Shown here piece after piece: positions 12,778 through 21,122 of a stretch of DNA of 64,000 nucleotides; positions within the stretch are counted from its first letter, which is position 1; each line of letters starts with the position of its first letter. The DNA comes from Candidatus Cybelea sp. GTDB taxonomy: Bacteria > Vulcanimicrobiota > Vulcanimicrobiia > Vulcanimicrobiales > Vulcanimicrobiaceae. The stretch is from positions 62,001-126,000 of the forward strand of contig DASXFZ010000060.1 in NCBI GenBank assembly GCA_036489315.1, given 5' to 3'. The notes below the pieces were generated by a model. That model ran no database searches and was not told where the DNA came from. It worked only from the letters and a program-made list of their open reading frames with translations. Made by a program: the position numbers and the translations under genes.

Positions 12778-15447
12778 ATGCAGAGCTCCTTCAGGCAGAG
12801 GATTTTTTTCGCCGCAGCGGCGGCTATTGGTTTGTTCGCGGCAATGGGCGCGAGCGCGCGCTGCCAGTCCACCGACGTCGGACGCGCGACGCTCGCCAAC
12901 GGCCTACGCGTGGTCGTCGTGCGCAACACGCTCGCCCCGGTCGTTACCGCGGTGCTCAACTACGAAACGGGCTCGGATGAGCAGTGGATACCCGGGCTCG
13001 CGCACGCTACCGAGCACATGATGTTTCGCGGGAGCAAGACGCTCTCATCCTCGGCTTTGATGGAGTCGATCGGCATAACCGGCGGAGATCTCGACGCCGA
13101 TACGACCAGCACGGTGACGCAGTACTTTTTTACCGTACCGTCGGCCTATCTCGACATCGCACTGCGCGCCGAACGCTCGCGCGCCACCGGCCTCTTGATG
13201 TCGCAAGCGCTCTGGAATCAGGAGCGCGGCGCGATCACGCAAGAGGTACAGCAAGACAACAGCAACGCCTTCTACCGTCTTTTCGTCAAGATGCAGAATC
13301 GCATCATCGGCGGGACGCCGTACGCGAAGAACACGTTGGGCACCGTCGGCGACTTCGCTCACAACGTCAACAGCGCGCAGCTTTTGAAGTTCTATAGGGA
13401 GTGGTATCACCCGAACAACGCGGTCTACGTCATCACGGGCAACGTGGACCCCCAGCAAACGATCGCGCGCGTGCGCGACCTCTTCGGCGACGTGCCGTCG
13501 GCAAAGCTGCCGCCGCGCCCCCCGGTGCGGCTCGCACCGCTGCACGCGGCGCTCTACCGCGACACGTCGGATCAGGCCTTTACCGGCGTCGCGTTCGGCT
13601 ATCGCTTTCCCGGCCTCAACAGCCCCGACTACGCGGCGGGCCAGATCCTCGGCGACGTCTTGACGAGCCAGCGCAGCATCTTCGGCGGACTTCCCTTTAC
13701 CGGTAAGGCGCTTGGAACGCAGTTCTTCACGCAAGACTATCCAAAAGTCTCGGTCGGCGTGGCGTTTGCAGCGGTGCCGGTAACGGTCCCGCCGCAGACG
13801 ATCGCAGACGAGATGCGCACGATCCTCGAGAACTACAAGAAGACCGGGATTCCCGCCGACTTGGTCGAGGCCGCCAAACTCCGAGAGATTTCACAGCTCG
13901 AGTTCGCCGGCAATTCGATCGAAGGACAAGCCTTCGAGTGGAGTCAAGCGATCGCCGTTCAGGGGCTCTCTTCGCCGGACGACATGATCTCGCAGTTCGA
14001 GCGGATTACGCCGGCGGACGTCGACAACGTGCTGCGCAAGTACGTCGATAACCGCAATGCCGTCGTCCTTTACGCCGTTCCCAAAAACAGCGGCACGACG
14101 AGCGCCGGCGGCGAGATGGCCAAAGAGAACAATGAAATTCCGCCGACGACGCACGAGCCGCTGCCCGACTGGGCGCAACGCATCCTGCAAAACCTCTCCG
14201 TGCCCGAGCAGACGATCTCACCGGCGGATATGACGCTTTCGAATGGGATGCGTTTGATCGTGCAGCCTGAGAAGAACACCAGAACGGTCGTCGTCTCCGG
14301 CAGTATCGACAGCAATCCGGCGGTGCAGGAACCGGCCGGTCAAGAAGGCATCCGCGACGTTACCGACGCCCTCTTCCCCTACGGAACGACTACGTACGAT
14401 CGCATCGGCCTTCAGACGGAGCTCGACAAAATCGCGGCTTCGGCGACCGCCGGAAGCGACTTCGACGTCAACGTCCTCTCTTCGCACTTCGAGCGCGGCG
14501 TCCAACTGCTCGCCGATGAGGAGCTGCATCCGGCGATGCAGGACGCGGACTTCAAGATCGTTCAGAGCCAGATGGCGGCCGGACTCACCGGAGAGATGAC
14601 CTCACCCGACCACCTGACGCAGGTTGCGATCAACAAGGCCCTCTATCCGGCAAGCGATCCGGCTCAGCGTTTCGCGACGCCCAAGAGCGTCTCGAGCCTG
14701 ACGCTCGCCGACGTCAAGCAATGGTACGCGACGGCCTACCGGCCCGACATGGCGACGGTCGTCGTCATCGGCGATACGACGCCGGAGGCGGCGCGAACGC
14801 TGTTCGAGCGATACTTCGGGAGCTGGAAGGCGATCGGCCCGAAGCCGAACGTCGAGTTTCCCGCCGTCCCCTTAAGCGCTGCGGCACAAGTGCACGTTCC
14901 CGCGACGGGGCGCGTGCAGTCGTCGGTCCGACTGGTCGAAACGCTCGGGCTCGTGCGCAGCGATCCGGCGTGGCCGCAGCTGCAGGTTGCCAACACCGTG
15001 CTCACCGGCGGCTTCTACTCTTCGCTGCTCTATCACGACTTGCGAGAGATTCACGGCTACGTCTACAACATCGAGAGCCGCGTGTCGGCGGGTAAAACGC
15101 GCGCGACGTTCGGCCTCGACTACGGCTGCGATCCGCAGAACGTCACACCGGCGCAATCGCAGATCTCCGGGATCCTCGCGCAGTTGACGCAACAGCCGAT
15201 CGCCGCGGATCGGCTGCTGCGCTCGAAGGCGCTCCTGATGGGAGAAGTGCCGATCCGCGAAGCGAGTTACGACGGCGTAACCGCGCAGCTGCTCGACTAC
15301 GCGACGCTCGGCCTCCCGCTCGATCAGAATCTGGTCGACGCGCGTGCCGAGCTCTCGGCGAGCGCGCAGAGCGTGCGCGAGGCAATTCAAAAATACGTGC
15401 GCCCGCAGGGATTCGTGCGCGTCGTGACCGGTCCGGGACCGAGCTAA
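12778..15447 (+). CDS. M16 family zinc metallopeptidase, two-domain, secreted
   Basis: 889 residues. The ATG at 12778 is chosen because it gives a signal peptide (IFFAAAAAIGLFAAMGASA); the frame is open further upstream only within recG. The first M16 domain has the inverted zinc motif H76-A-T-E79-H80, with the distal Glu in ERGAITQEVQQ. The second half (from about residue 480, MTLSNGMRLIV) is a second M16 unit without the HxxEH motif, the normal inactive partner domain. It probably degrades peptides in the periplasm. Followed by a HAD phosphatase and a second peptidase-like gene. Confidence 0.93.
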   Translation: MQSSFRQRIFFAAAAAIGLFAAMGASARCQSTDVGRATLANGLRVVVVRNTLAPVVTAVLNYETGSDEQWIPGLAHATEHMMFRGSKTLSSSALMESIGITGGDLDADTTSTVTQYFFTVPSAYLDIALRAERSRATGLLMSQALWNQERGAITQEVQQDNSNAFYRLFVKMQNRIIGGTPYAKNTLGTVGDFAHNVNSAQLLKFYREWYHPNNAVYVITGNVDPQQTIARVRDLFGDVPSAKLPPRPPVRLAPLHAALYRDTSDQAFTGVAFGYRFPGLNSPDYAAGQILGDVLTSQRSIFGGLPFTGKALGTQFFTQDYPKVSVGVAFAAVPVTVPPQTIADEMRTILENYKKTGIPADLVEAAKLREISQLEFAGNSIEGQAFEWSQAIAVQGLSSPDDMISQFERITPADVDNVLRKYVDNRNAVVLYAVPKNSGTTSAGGEMAKENNEIPPTTHEPLPDWAQRILQNLSVPEQTISPADMTLSNGMRLIVQPEKNTRTVVVSGSIDSNPAVQEPAGQEGIRDVTDALFPYGTTTYDRIGLQTELDKIAASATAGSDFDVNVLSSHFERGVQLLADEELHPAMQDADFKIVQSQMAAGLTGEMTSPDHLTQVAINKALYPASDPAQRFATPKSVSSLTLADVKQWYATAYRPDMATVVVIGDTTPEAARTLFERYFGSWKAIGPKPNVEFPAVPLSAAAQVHVPATGRVQSSVRLVETLGLVRSDPAWPQLQVANTVLTGGFYSSLLYHDLREIHGYVYNIESRVSAGKTRATFGLDYGCDPQNVTPAQSQISGILAQLTQQPIAADRLLRSKALLMGEVPIREASYDGVTAQLLDYATLGLPLDQNLVDARAELSASAQSVREAIQKYVRPQGFVRVVTGPGPS

Positions 15448-15469
15448 CGCAGCGTCGAACGCGCTCGGA

Positions 15470-16171
15470 ATGGAAGCGGTACGGGGGATCGGTTTCGATC
15501 TCGACCATACGCTGGCGATCGATAACCGGCTCGAGCGGGTCGCGTTTGCGCACCTATTGGAGCTCCTCGAGGCCGAGGGCGGCCACGCTCTGGGAACGCT
15601 GAGCGACGAAATCGATGCGATCGACGACCTGCTGCGCCGCCAGCGCTGCGCCGAGCTGACGCTCGAGGAAGCGGTCGAGTCGTTCGTCGCGCACCGCGGG
15701 ATACGTCCCGGGGCCCGCTACTTCGATTGGTATCGCGGTGAGGTGCTCTCGATGGTCCCGCAGTTCGTGGTCCCGCTTCCCAACGTCAAGCCGACGATCG
15801 AGGCGCTGCATGAGCGCTCGATTCAGATGGCGGTGCTAACCAACGGCTGGAATCCGCTGCAGCTGCGAAAAGCGGAGCGGGCCGGTTTCACCGGACCCGT
15901 CCTGGTGAGCACCGACATCGGCAAGAACAAGCCCGATCCAGGGGCCTTCGAGCTCCTGCTGGAGCGGCTGGGGACGCCGCCCGCGCAGACCTGGTACGTC
16001 GGTGACGACCCGCGCGGCGACATCGCCGGCGCGCAGCGGGCCGGTATGCAGGCAATCTGGATAAACTGGGAGCGCCGGGAGTATCCGGCCGACCTGCGCC
16101 CGCCCGAACACACGATATCGCGCTTCGAAGAGCTGCTCGAGCTCGTGCCGGAAGCGGCGCCTGCCCCATGA
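15470..16171 (+). CDS. HAD superfamily hydrolase
   Basis: 233 residues. Phosphatase of the HAD superfamily, subfamily I. Motif I FDLDHTL (D10, D12), motif II Thr/Ser in VLTNGW, motif III Lys in GKNKPDPGAF and motif IV GDDPRGDIAGA are all present. A helical cap lies between motifs I and II. The substrate cannot be read from the sequence; small phosphorylated metabolites are typical. Cytoplasmic. It ends in an ATGA overlap with the DUF885 gene. Confidence 0.92.
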   Translation: MEAVRGIGFDLDHTLAIDNRLERVAFAHLLELLEAEGGHALGTLSDEIDAIDDLLRRQRCAELTLEEAVESFVAHRGIRPGARYFDWYRGEVLSMVPQFVVPLPNVKPTIEALHERSIQMAVLTNGWNPLQLRKAERAGFTGPVLVSTDIGKNKPDPGAFELLLERLGTPPAQTWYVGDDPRGDIAGAQRAGMQAIWINWERREYPADLRPPEHTISRFEELLELVPEAAPAP

Positions 16172-17895
16172 CGCTGCGTCTGCTGCTCGCCTTCACGATC
16201 TGCTTTTCGGCCGTAACGGCGCTGGCCGCGCCCGCCGACTACCAGGCCCGGCTGATCGATCTCGAACGCCGCTACACGATGTGGTCGTTCGAGCAGAATC
16301 CGTCGTCGGCGACCGATGCCGGCATTCATACCTACGACTCGCGTCTTGCCGACTACTCGCCGCAGACGCAGGCCGCCCAAATGGTGCGGCTGCGCAAGTT
16401 TCGCAACGAGCTTGCCGCGCTGCAGCCGGCGGCCGGCACGAGTCCGCACGACCGCGTCGACTACCTGCTGATCCGGTCGAACATCGAGGCCGACTGGTGG
16501 GATCGCACGGTATTGCGCGGGCTGCAGCGCAATCCAAGCGTCTACGAAGGCGAGTGCAGTAACGGCATCTTTTCGATCATCAAGCGGCATTACGATAGCG
16601 ACGAGGTCCGCATCCAGAGCGCGATCGCCCGCCTGCGCGCCTGTCCGCGCGTCTTGGAGCAAGGGCGCGCGAACCTCACGCAGCCGGTCCGCGAGTTCGC
16701 GCAGATCGCCTCGGAAGATATCCGTGACGGCGACGCACTCTACACGACGAGTCTCGACGAGGTCGCTCGCGATACGTCGGCGCAGACGCGTCAGCAGCTG
16801 GCCGCGGCGCAAAAAGGTGCGCTGGACGGCCTGCACGGCTATCGCGCCTGGCTCGACTCGCATATGACCAGCTTCCCCGCAGGCGGTTTCGCCGTCGGGC
16901 GCAAGCAGTACGACTGGTTCCTGCGGCGCGTGCTAATGCTGCCGTTCGATTCGAGCCAGGTGGCGACGATCGGCCGGCTCGAGCTCGCGCGCGACCGCGC
17001 GCTCGAAGTGTGGGAGAAGAGCCGCGACGCACACGAACCGAAAGCGACCCCGGCCCCGACCTTCGCAACGAAGGAAGAGTTTCTCGCGTACTACGAGCGC
17101 AGTCTGCAAAAGCTCGTGTCGTTCATCAACTCGCGCCAGATCGTCACGATTCCGCCGTACATCGGTCCCTTCCACATCGTCGAGGTTCCCAAAGCGCTGG
17201 CAGCAACGTATCCGGGCGGCTTCATGAACCCGCCGCAGATGTTCTCCAACGATCGGCAGGGCTTCTATTTCGTTCCGGACTTCGGCTCGGCCAATCAGAG
17301 CTTCTTCGTCGAACAGGCGCGCCAGTCGGTGCTGCCGCTGCTCGGGCATGAGGGAATTCCCGGCCACTTTCTGCAGTTTACCTATGCCTACCATAATCCC
17401 GACTACGTCCGGCACGTTCAGCAGGATGGCGTGTTCGCCGAAGGCTGGGCATTTTACGGCGAAGAGATGCTGATGCGAGAAGGACTGTACGACGACGATC
17501 CCGGCGCGCGGCAGCAGGTAATACACTTGATGCGCCACCGTGCGACGCGCATCGGCGTAGACGTCGGCCTCGCGACCGGGGCGATGACGCTGCCCCAAGC
17601 GATCGCGTACTTCGAGAAGAACGCCGGCATCGACGAGGTTACGGCGCGCGGCGAAGCGACTCGCTTTGCGATGGATCCCGGCCAGGCGATCGACTATCTC
17701 ACCGGCAAAACGCAGATCGAAACGTTGATCGGGATGCTGCACGACCGCGAGGGCACGAACTTTACCCTGCAGGCCTTTCACGATCGACTGCTCTCTTATG
17801 GTACCGTTCCGTATTCGACGATTCGCTACGAATGGCTCGGCGACGACGGCTGGCTTCGCCCCGCGCTGACACCGCTGGGTCCGCAGAGTTTTTAG
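16168..17895 (+). CDS. DUF885 family putative metallopeptidase, secreted
   Basis: 575 residues. A signal peptide (LRLLLAFTICFSAVTALA) is clear. The DUF885 family resembles gluzincin carboxypeptidases. The zinc motif is HEGIPGHF near residue 393 (an HExxxH variant), with the downstream EGWAFYGEEM near residue 424 supplying the third ligand. Family members act on peptides or are lipoproteins; here no lipobox is seen. The start overlaps the HAD gene stop. Together with the M16 gene it suggests a periplasmic peptide-degrading set. Confidence 0.9.
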   Translation: MTLRLLLAFTICFSAVTALAAPADYQARLIDLERRYTMWSFEQNPSSATDAGIHTYDSRLADYSPQTQAAQMVRLRKFRNELAALQPAAGTSPHDRVDYLLIRSNIEADWWDRTVLRGLQRNPSVYEGECSNGIFSIIKRHYDSDEVRIQSAIARLRACPRVLEQGRANLTQPVREFAQIASEDIRDGDALYTTSLDEVARDTSAQTRQQLAAAQKGALDGLHGYRAWLDSHMTSFPAGGFAVGRKQYDWFLRRVLMLPFDSSQVATIGRLELARDRALEVWEKSRDAHEPKATPAPTFATKEEFLAYYERSLQKLVSFINSRQIVTIPPYIGPFHIVEVPKALAATYPGGFMNPPQMFSNDRQGFYFVPDFGSANQSFFVEQARQSVLPLLGHEGIPGHFLQFTYAYHNPDYVRHVQQDGVFAEGWAFYGEEMLMREGLYDDDPGARQQVIHLMRHRATRIGVDVGLATGAMTLPQAIAYFEKNAGIDEVTARGEATRFAMDPGQAIDYLTGKTQIETLIGMLHDREGTNFTLQAFHDRLLSYGTVPYSTIRYEWLGDDGWLRPALTPLGPQSF

Positions 17896-17896
17896 C

Positions 17897-18442
17897 GTGC
17901 CGAAAATTACGGGCGGATCGCTCGGAAGCCGAAAGCTGCGCTCTCCCAAAGGTACGCAGGTCCGGCCGACTCCGGGGCGTGTCAAAGAGTCGCTCTTCTC
18001 CATTTTGATGAATCGTCTCGACGGAGCGCGCGTGCTCGATCTCTTCGCGGGCACCGGCGCGATCGGATTCGAGGCGGCCTCACGCGGCGCCGCGCGGGTC
18101 GTCTCCGTCGAAGCGCAGCGAGAGATCGCGCAGGCGATCGAAGGGGCCGCTAAGGATCTGGGAGTCGACGGTGTCGTGACGGTATTCCCCGCGCCGGCGG
18201 AGCGCGCGCTCTATCGCCTGGAAGGGCCCTTTGACATCGTCTATCTCGATCCGCCATACGCGGACCCGCTGCCGCTGCAGCTCTTTCGCCTGATGCTCGA
18301 GCGCAAATTGCTGGCTCCCGATGCGTTGGTCGTCTACGAACATCCGGCCAAGCGGATCTTGCCGCAGATACCCGGGTATCGCTCGGTTCGCGAAGAAGTC
18401 TACGGCGATGTCGGGCTCGCCTTCCTTTCGCCGGAAAATTGA
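17897..18442 (+). CDS. rsmD: 16S rRNA (guanine(966)-N2)-methyltransferase RsmD
   Basis: 181 residues, GTG start one base after the preceding stop codon. It methylates G966 of 16S rRNA. Conserved N-terminus PKITGGSLGSRKL and RPTPGRVKESLF, SAM-binding LDLFAGTGAIGFEA, and the catalytic DPPY near residue 118. Cytoplasmic. It is followed by coaD, the order common in many bacteria. Confidence 0.96.
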   Translation: MPKITGGSLGSRKLRSPKGTQVRPTPGRVKESLFSILMNRLDGARVLDLFAGTGAIGFEAASRGAARVVSVEAQREIAQAIEGAAKDLGVDGVVTVFPAPAERALYRLEGPFDIVYLDPPYADPLPLQLFRLMLERKLLAPDALVVYEHPAKRILPQIPGYRSVREEVYGDVGLAFLSPEN

Positions 18443-18462
18443 GTAACGGCAAGCTCGAGCGG

Positions 18463-18951
18463 GTGACGCGGGCCATCTATCCAGGCTCGTTCGATCCGCT
18501 GACAAACGGGCATCTCGACGTCATCGAACGCGCCGCGCGATGCTTCGGCGAGTTGATCGTTGCGGTCGTCGTCAACCCGCAAAAACGAGCGCCAATGTTT
18601 TCGCTGGAAGAGCGCGAGGAAATGCTCAAAGAGAGCTGCGCGCCGTTTCTCAGCGTGCGGGTCGAGCATTTTCGCGGTCTCTTAGCCGACTATGTCAAAT
18701 CCGAGCGAGCCGATGTGATCGTAAAGGGCCTGCGTGTCGTCTCCGACTTCGAGAGCGAGATGTCGGCTGCGATGATGAACCGCTCGCTCTCCGACGTCGA
18801 CACGCTTTTCCTGATGTCCGATCAAAAGTATTCGTTCGTCAGCTCGAGCCTAGTCAAAGAGGTCTTCTTTCTGGGCGGCGACGTCGCCGCGTTGGTTCCT
18901 AAGCCGGTGCTCGCGGTCATGACGGCGAAGCGCACGTCACAACGGAGGTAG
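18463..18951 (+). CDS. coaD: Phosphopantetheine adenylyltransferase
   Basis: 162 residues from the GTG at 18463, which gives the usual N-terminus (VTRAIYPGSFDPLTNGH). A TTG at 18439, overlapping the rsmD stop as TTGA, would add eight residues and is the alternative. It makes dephospho-CoA from ATP and 4'-phosphopantetheine. The TxGH nucleotidyltransferase motif (TNGH) and the ending YSFVSSSLVKEV (the ISSxxVKE motif) are present. Next to rsmD, as in many genomes. Confidence 0.96.
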   Translation: MTRAIYPGSFDPLTNGHLDVIERAARCFGELIVAVVVNPQKRAPMFSLEEREEMLKESCAPFLSVRVEHFRGLLADYVKSERADVIVKGLRVVSDFESEMSAAMMNRSLSDVDTLFLMSDQKYSFVSSSLVKEVFFLGGDVAALVPKPVLAVMTAKRTSQRR

Positions 18952-18953
18952 TA

Positions 18954-19505
18954 ATGTCGGTTTATCGCGTGCTTGACAAACTCGAGGCCTACGTCCACGA
19001 AGGAACGTGGCTGCCGGCCGGTTATCGCGTTCTTTCGGAGGAGCGCCTGCTCGAACTGCTGGAAAAAATCAGAGCCTCGCTTCCGGAGGAAGTCGGGCGT
19101 GCCAAAGTGATCGCCAAGGATCACGAGCGAATGATGCGAGCGGCGCAAGAGAAGGCGCAGGCGATCGTCAACGAGGCCGCGTCGAAGCACGAGGAGCTGC
19201 TCGACGATAACGAGATCGTACGGCGGGCGCGCGAGGCGGCCGAAGCCGTGCTCAACGGCGCTCAAGAGAACGCCCGCAAGGTACGCGAAGGCGCCGACCA
19301 CTACGCGGGCGGCGTCTTGGCCGAAATGGAGGCCCGTCTCTCCGGTGCGCTGAGCGCAGTTCGCAAAGGGCGCGACGTGCTCGAGGGCCAGCGCGCGAGT
19401 GCAGTGGCCGACCAGCCGCTCGCCGATGCGGCGGCCAAGAGCAAGCGTGCCGCCTTCGACATGCAGACGGCAAGCGACGAGACCGCTGCTCTAGAATCGG
19501 TCTAA
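18954..19505 (+). CDS. DivIVA-like coiled-coil protein
   Basis: 183 residues, ATG with GGAGG 7 bases upstream and only two bases after the coaD stop. Residues 1-45 are a compact domain (LDKLEAYVHEGTWLPAGYRVL). From residue 45 on there is one long coiled coil rich in Ala, Glu and Arg (AQEKAQAIVNEAASKHEELL), resembling DivIVA or ATP synthase subunit b stalks. No membrane helix. Genes of this type often follow coaD in Firmicutes-like orders and may organise the cell envelope; the role here is an inference. Confidence 0.75.
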   Translation: MSVYRVLDKLEAYVHEGTWLPAGYRVLSEERLLELLEKIRASLPEEVGRAKVIAKDHERMMRAAQEKAQAIVNEAASKHEELLDDNEIVRRAREAAEAVLNGAQENARKVREGADHYAGGVLAEMEARLSGALSAVRKGRDVLEGQRASAVADQPLADAAAKSKRAAFDMQTASDETAALESV

Positions 19506-19534
19506 AAAACCCCAGAAGCGGGCAAGAGGAGAGC

Positions 19535-19951
19535 ATGAAGTACTTAGCAGTCATGCTCGCGCTCGGAGGTTCGCTCTGGACGCTGGCGTTCGCCGACGAA
19601 CTCGGCGGCATCTCCGGTACGGTCGTCGATGCAAAATCGGGGCAGCCGGTCGCCAACGCGCAGCTGTATTACTATCGCAGCCCCTATCGTGAAGGCGGCC
19701 CGAACCACATCATGCAGCTCAAGACGAACGGTCGCGGCTTTTTCAGCGATATCACGCTGGAGCCGGGACGGTATGTCATCATGGCGCGATTCCCGGGCAA
19801 GGTCCAGGGCTGCGCCGTTGACGACGTGATGGGCGGCGAAACCGCGCACATGAAGATCGCGATCGGTCACGATCAGATTATGTGCAGCGGCCCGCGCGTG
19901 CACCCCGCCTTAGTCGACCCCAACGTCACCGCCGACGTCTACCGAATCTAA
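19535..19951 (+). CDS. Secreted carboxypeptidase-regulatory-like domain protein
   Basis: 138 residues, ATG with AGAGGAG upstream. Signal peptide (YLAVMLALGGSLWTLAFA) followed by a CarboxypepD_reg-like beta-sandwich: GISGTVVDAKSGQPVANAQLY, then GRGFFSDITLEPGRYVIMARF. Two cysteines (in QGCAVDD and MCSGPR) could form a disulfide. Likely a periplasmic or surface protein. It is the last gene of the plus-strand run and is followed by the nested hairpin at 19992-20098. Confidence 0.8.
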   Translation: MKYLAVMLALGGSLWTLAFADELGGISGTVVDAKSGQPVANAQLYYYRSPYREGGPNHIMQLKTNGRGFFSDITLEPGRYVIMARFPGKVQGCAVDDVMGGETAHMKIAIGHDQIMCSGPRVHPALVDPNVTADVYRI

Positions 19952-19991
19952 CCGCCAAGACGCGGCTGCGGAAGCTGCCGAACTCATCTAA

Positions 19992-20098
19992 AAGGAAGCC
20001 CTGGGTTCGTTCAGATCGCAAAGCCGGGGGCCGAAGTTTACAATCAGGTAATCGAGGCCCCCGGCGACAAAGAAATGGACGAACCCAGGGCTTTCCTT
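19992..20098. repeat. Large nested inverted repeat between convergent genes
   Basis: Outer arms of 19-20 bases (19992-20010 and 20079-20098, one bulged base, core GCCCTGGGTTCGT) enclose inner arms CCGGGGGCC (20024-20032) and GGCCCCCGG (20056-20064). The minus-strand reading ends in CTTCCTTTT, so it may terminate the CRP-family gene, whose stop codon lies in the right arm. The size and double stem are far larger than a normal terminator and suggest a REP/MITE-like element or a structured RNA. Confidence 0.8.
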
Positions 20099-21044
20099 AC
20101 ACTGGTGGGGCTTGGACGTTGTCGGCGAACGCCTCCAACAGCGCCCGGTCGATCGCACGGACGCGGCCGCGATCGAGTTCGAGCGCGCTCGCATTCTTGA
20201 GCCGCAGCAGAGCACGCGCCGCCATATCGCGCACGGTGCCGGCGGCGGCGGCGATCTGTGCCTGCGAGAGGTTTTCGACCCCGGGTAAGCCGGGAGCCAT
20301 TCCGACCGACGTCCGCGCGTAACCGAGCAAGAACTTCGCTACGCGCTGCAGCACGTGCGCGAACGCGAGATCTGCGATCGTGTCGATCGACCGGCGGCGC
20401 GCTTGCGAGGAGGCGATCAGAAAGCCGAGTGCGAGCTCGGCGTCGTTGCGGGCTGCATGGATCAGCGCTTCGCTCGGCAGCGTGACGATCGTCGCATCGG
20501 TGAGCGCCTCGGCGCGCGTCGTCGCGCCGCCGCCGTCGAACGTGCCGCTCTCGTTGAGCGTGTCGTGCGTCAGCCGCTCGCCGATCGTATGCGTCTTGCC
20601 GTCGGGAGAGAGCAGCGTGTAGATCACCTTACCGCTCTTGACGATGCCCAGGTACGGCCAGACCTCGCCTTCGTCGAAGATCGTCTCACCGGCGCGATAG
20701 GTACGCTCGCTCACCTGGTTCGCCAGCTCCTTGAGCGTCGCGGCTTTGGCCGACGTAAACGCCGGCACGTAGGTGAGGAAGGTGTCGTTGTCCGCGTTCT
20801 CGTCTATGCGTTCGAGGCGCACGGTCCAGCGGTTGCCGCCCAGATTGCGAGCGTCCCACGAAAAACGGCCCGGCCGAAGCTGGGCCATCTCGTTGCGCAG
20901 CGCCCGAGGGTAGGCTTCCTCGGTAATCTCCAGAGCGCTGCCGATCTGCAGCTTGTCGAACTGTTCGAGGATCTGCTCCGTTTTTGTCGCAGGCGGCAGC
21001 GACCGGGCATCGAGCGCGATCGCGGCTGGTCGGTTGATGGGCAT
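20097..21044 (-). CDS. DUF2249-CRP/FNR family transcriptional regulator
   Basis: 315 residues from the ATG at 21044; longer frames overlap the divergent thiolase gene. The N-terminal part (about residues 8-80, LDARSLPPATKTEQILEQF to WTVRLERI) fits DUF2249, a small domain found in nitrogen-oxide-related proteins. Then comes a cyclic-nucleotide-like beta-roll (AGETIFDEGEVWPYLGIVKSGKV). It ends in a CRP-type HTH (LSQAQIAAAAGTVRDMAARALLRL). No cysteine cluster for an Fe-S sensor is visible. It is divergent from the thiolase gene and may regulate it. Confidence 0.82.
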   Translation of the reverse strand: MPINRPAAIALDARSLPPATKTEQILEQFDKLQIGSALEITEEAYPRALRNEMAQLRPGRFSWDARNLGGNRWTVRLERIDENADNDTFLTYVPAFTSAKAATLKELANQVSERTYRAGETIFDEGEVWPYLGIVKSGKVIYTLLSPDGKTHTIGERLTHDTLNESGTFDGGGATTRAEALTDATIVTLPSEALIHAARNDAELALGFLIASSQARRRSIDTIADLAFAHVLQRVAKFLLGYARTSVGMAPGLPGVENLSQAQIAAAAGTVRDMAARALLRLKNASALELDRGRVRAIDRALLEAFADNVQAPPV

Positions 21045-21122
21045 ACGGGGCGGGTTTAGTGACGCTTCGCGACGGCGCCTGCCGGGACGCTCGGCGGGGG
21101 CCGCTGAATAGACGTGCGCGAT

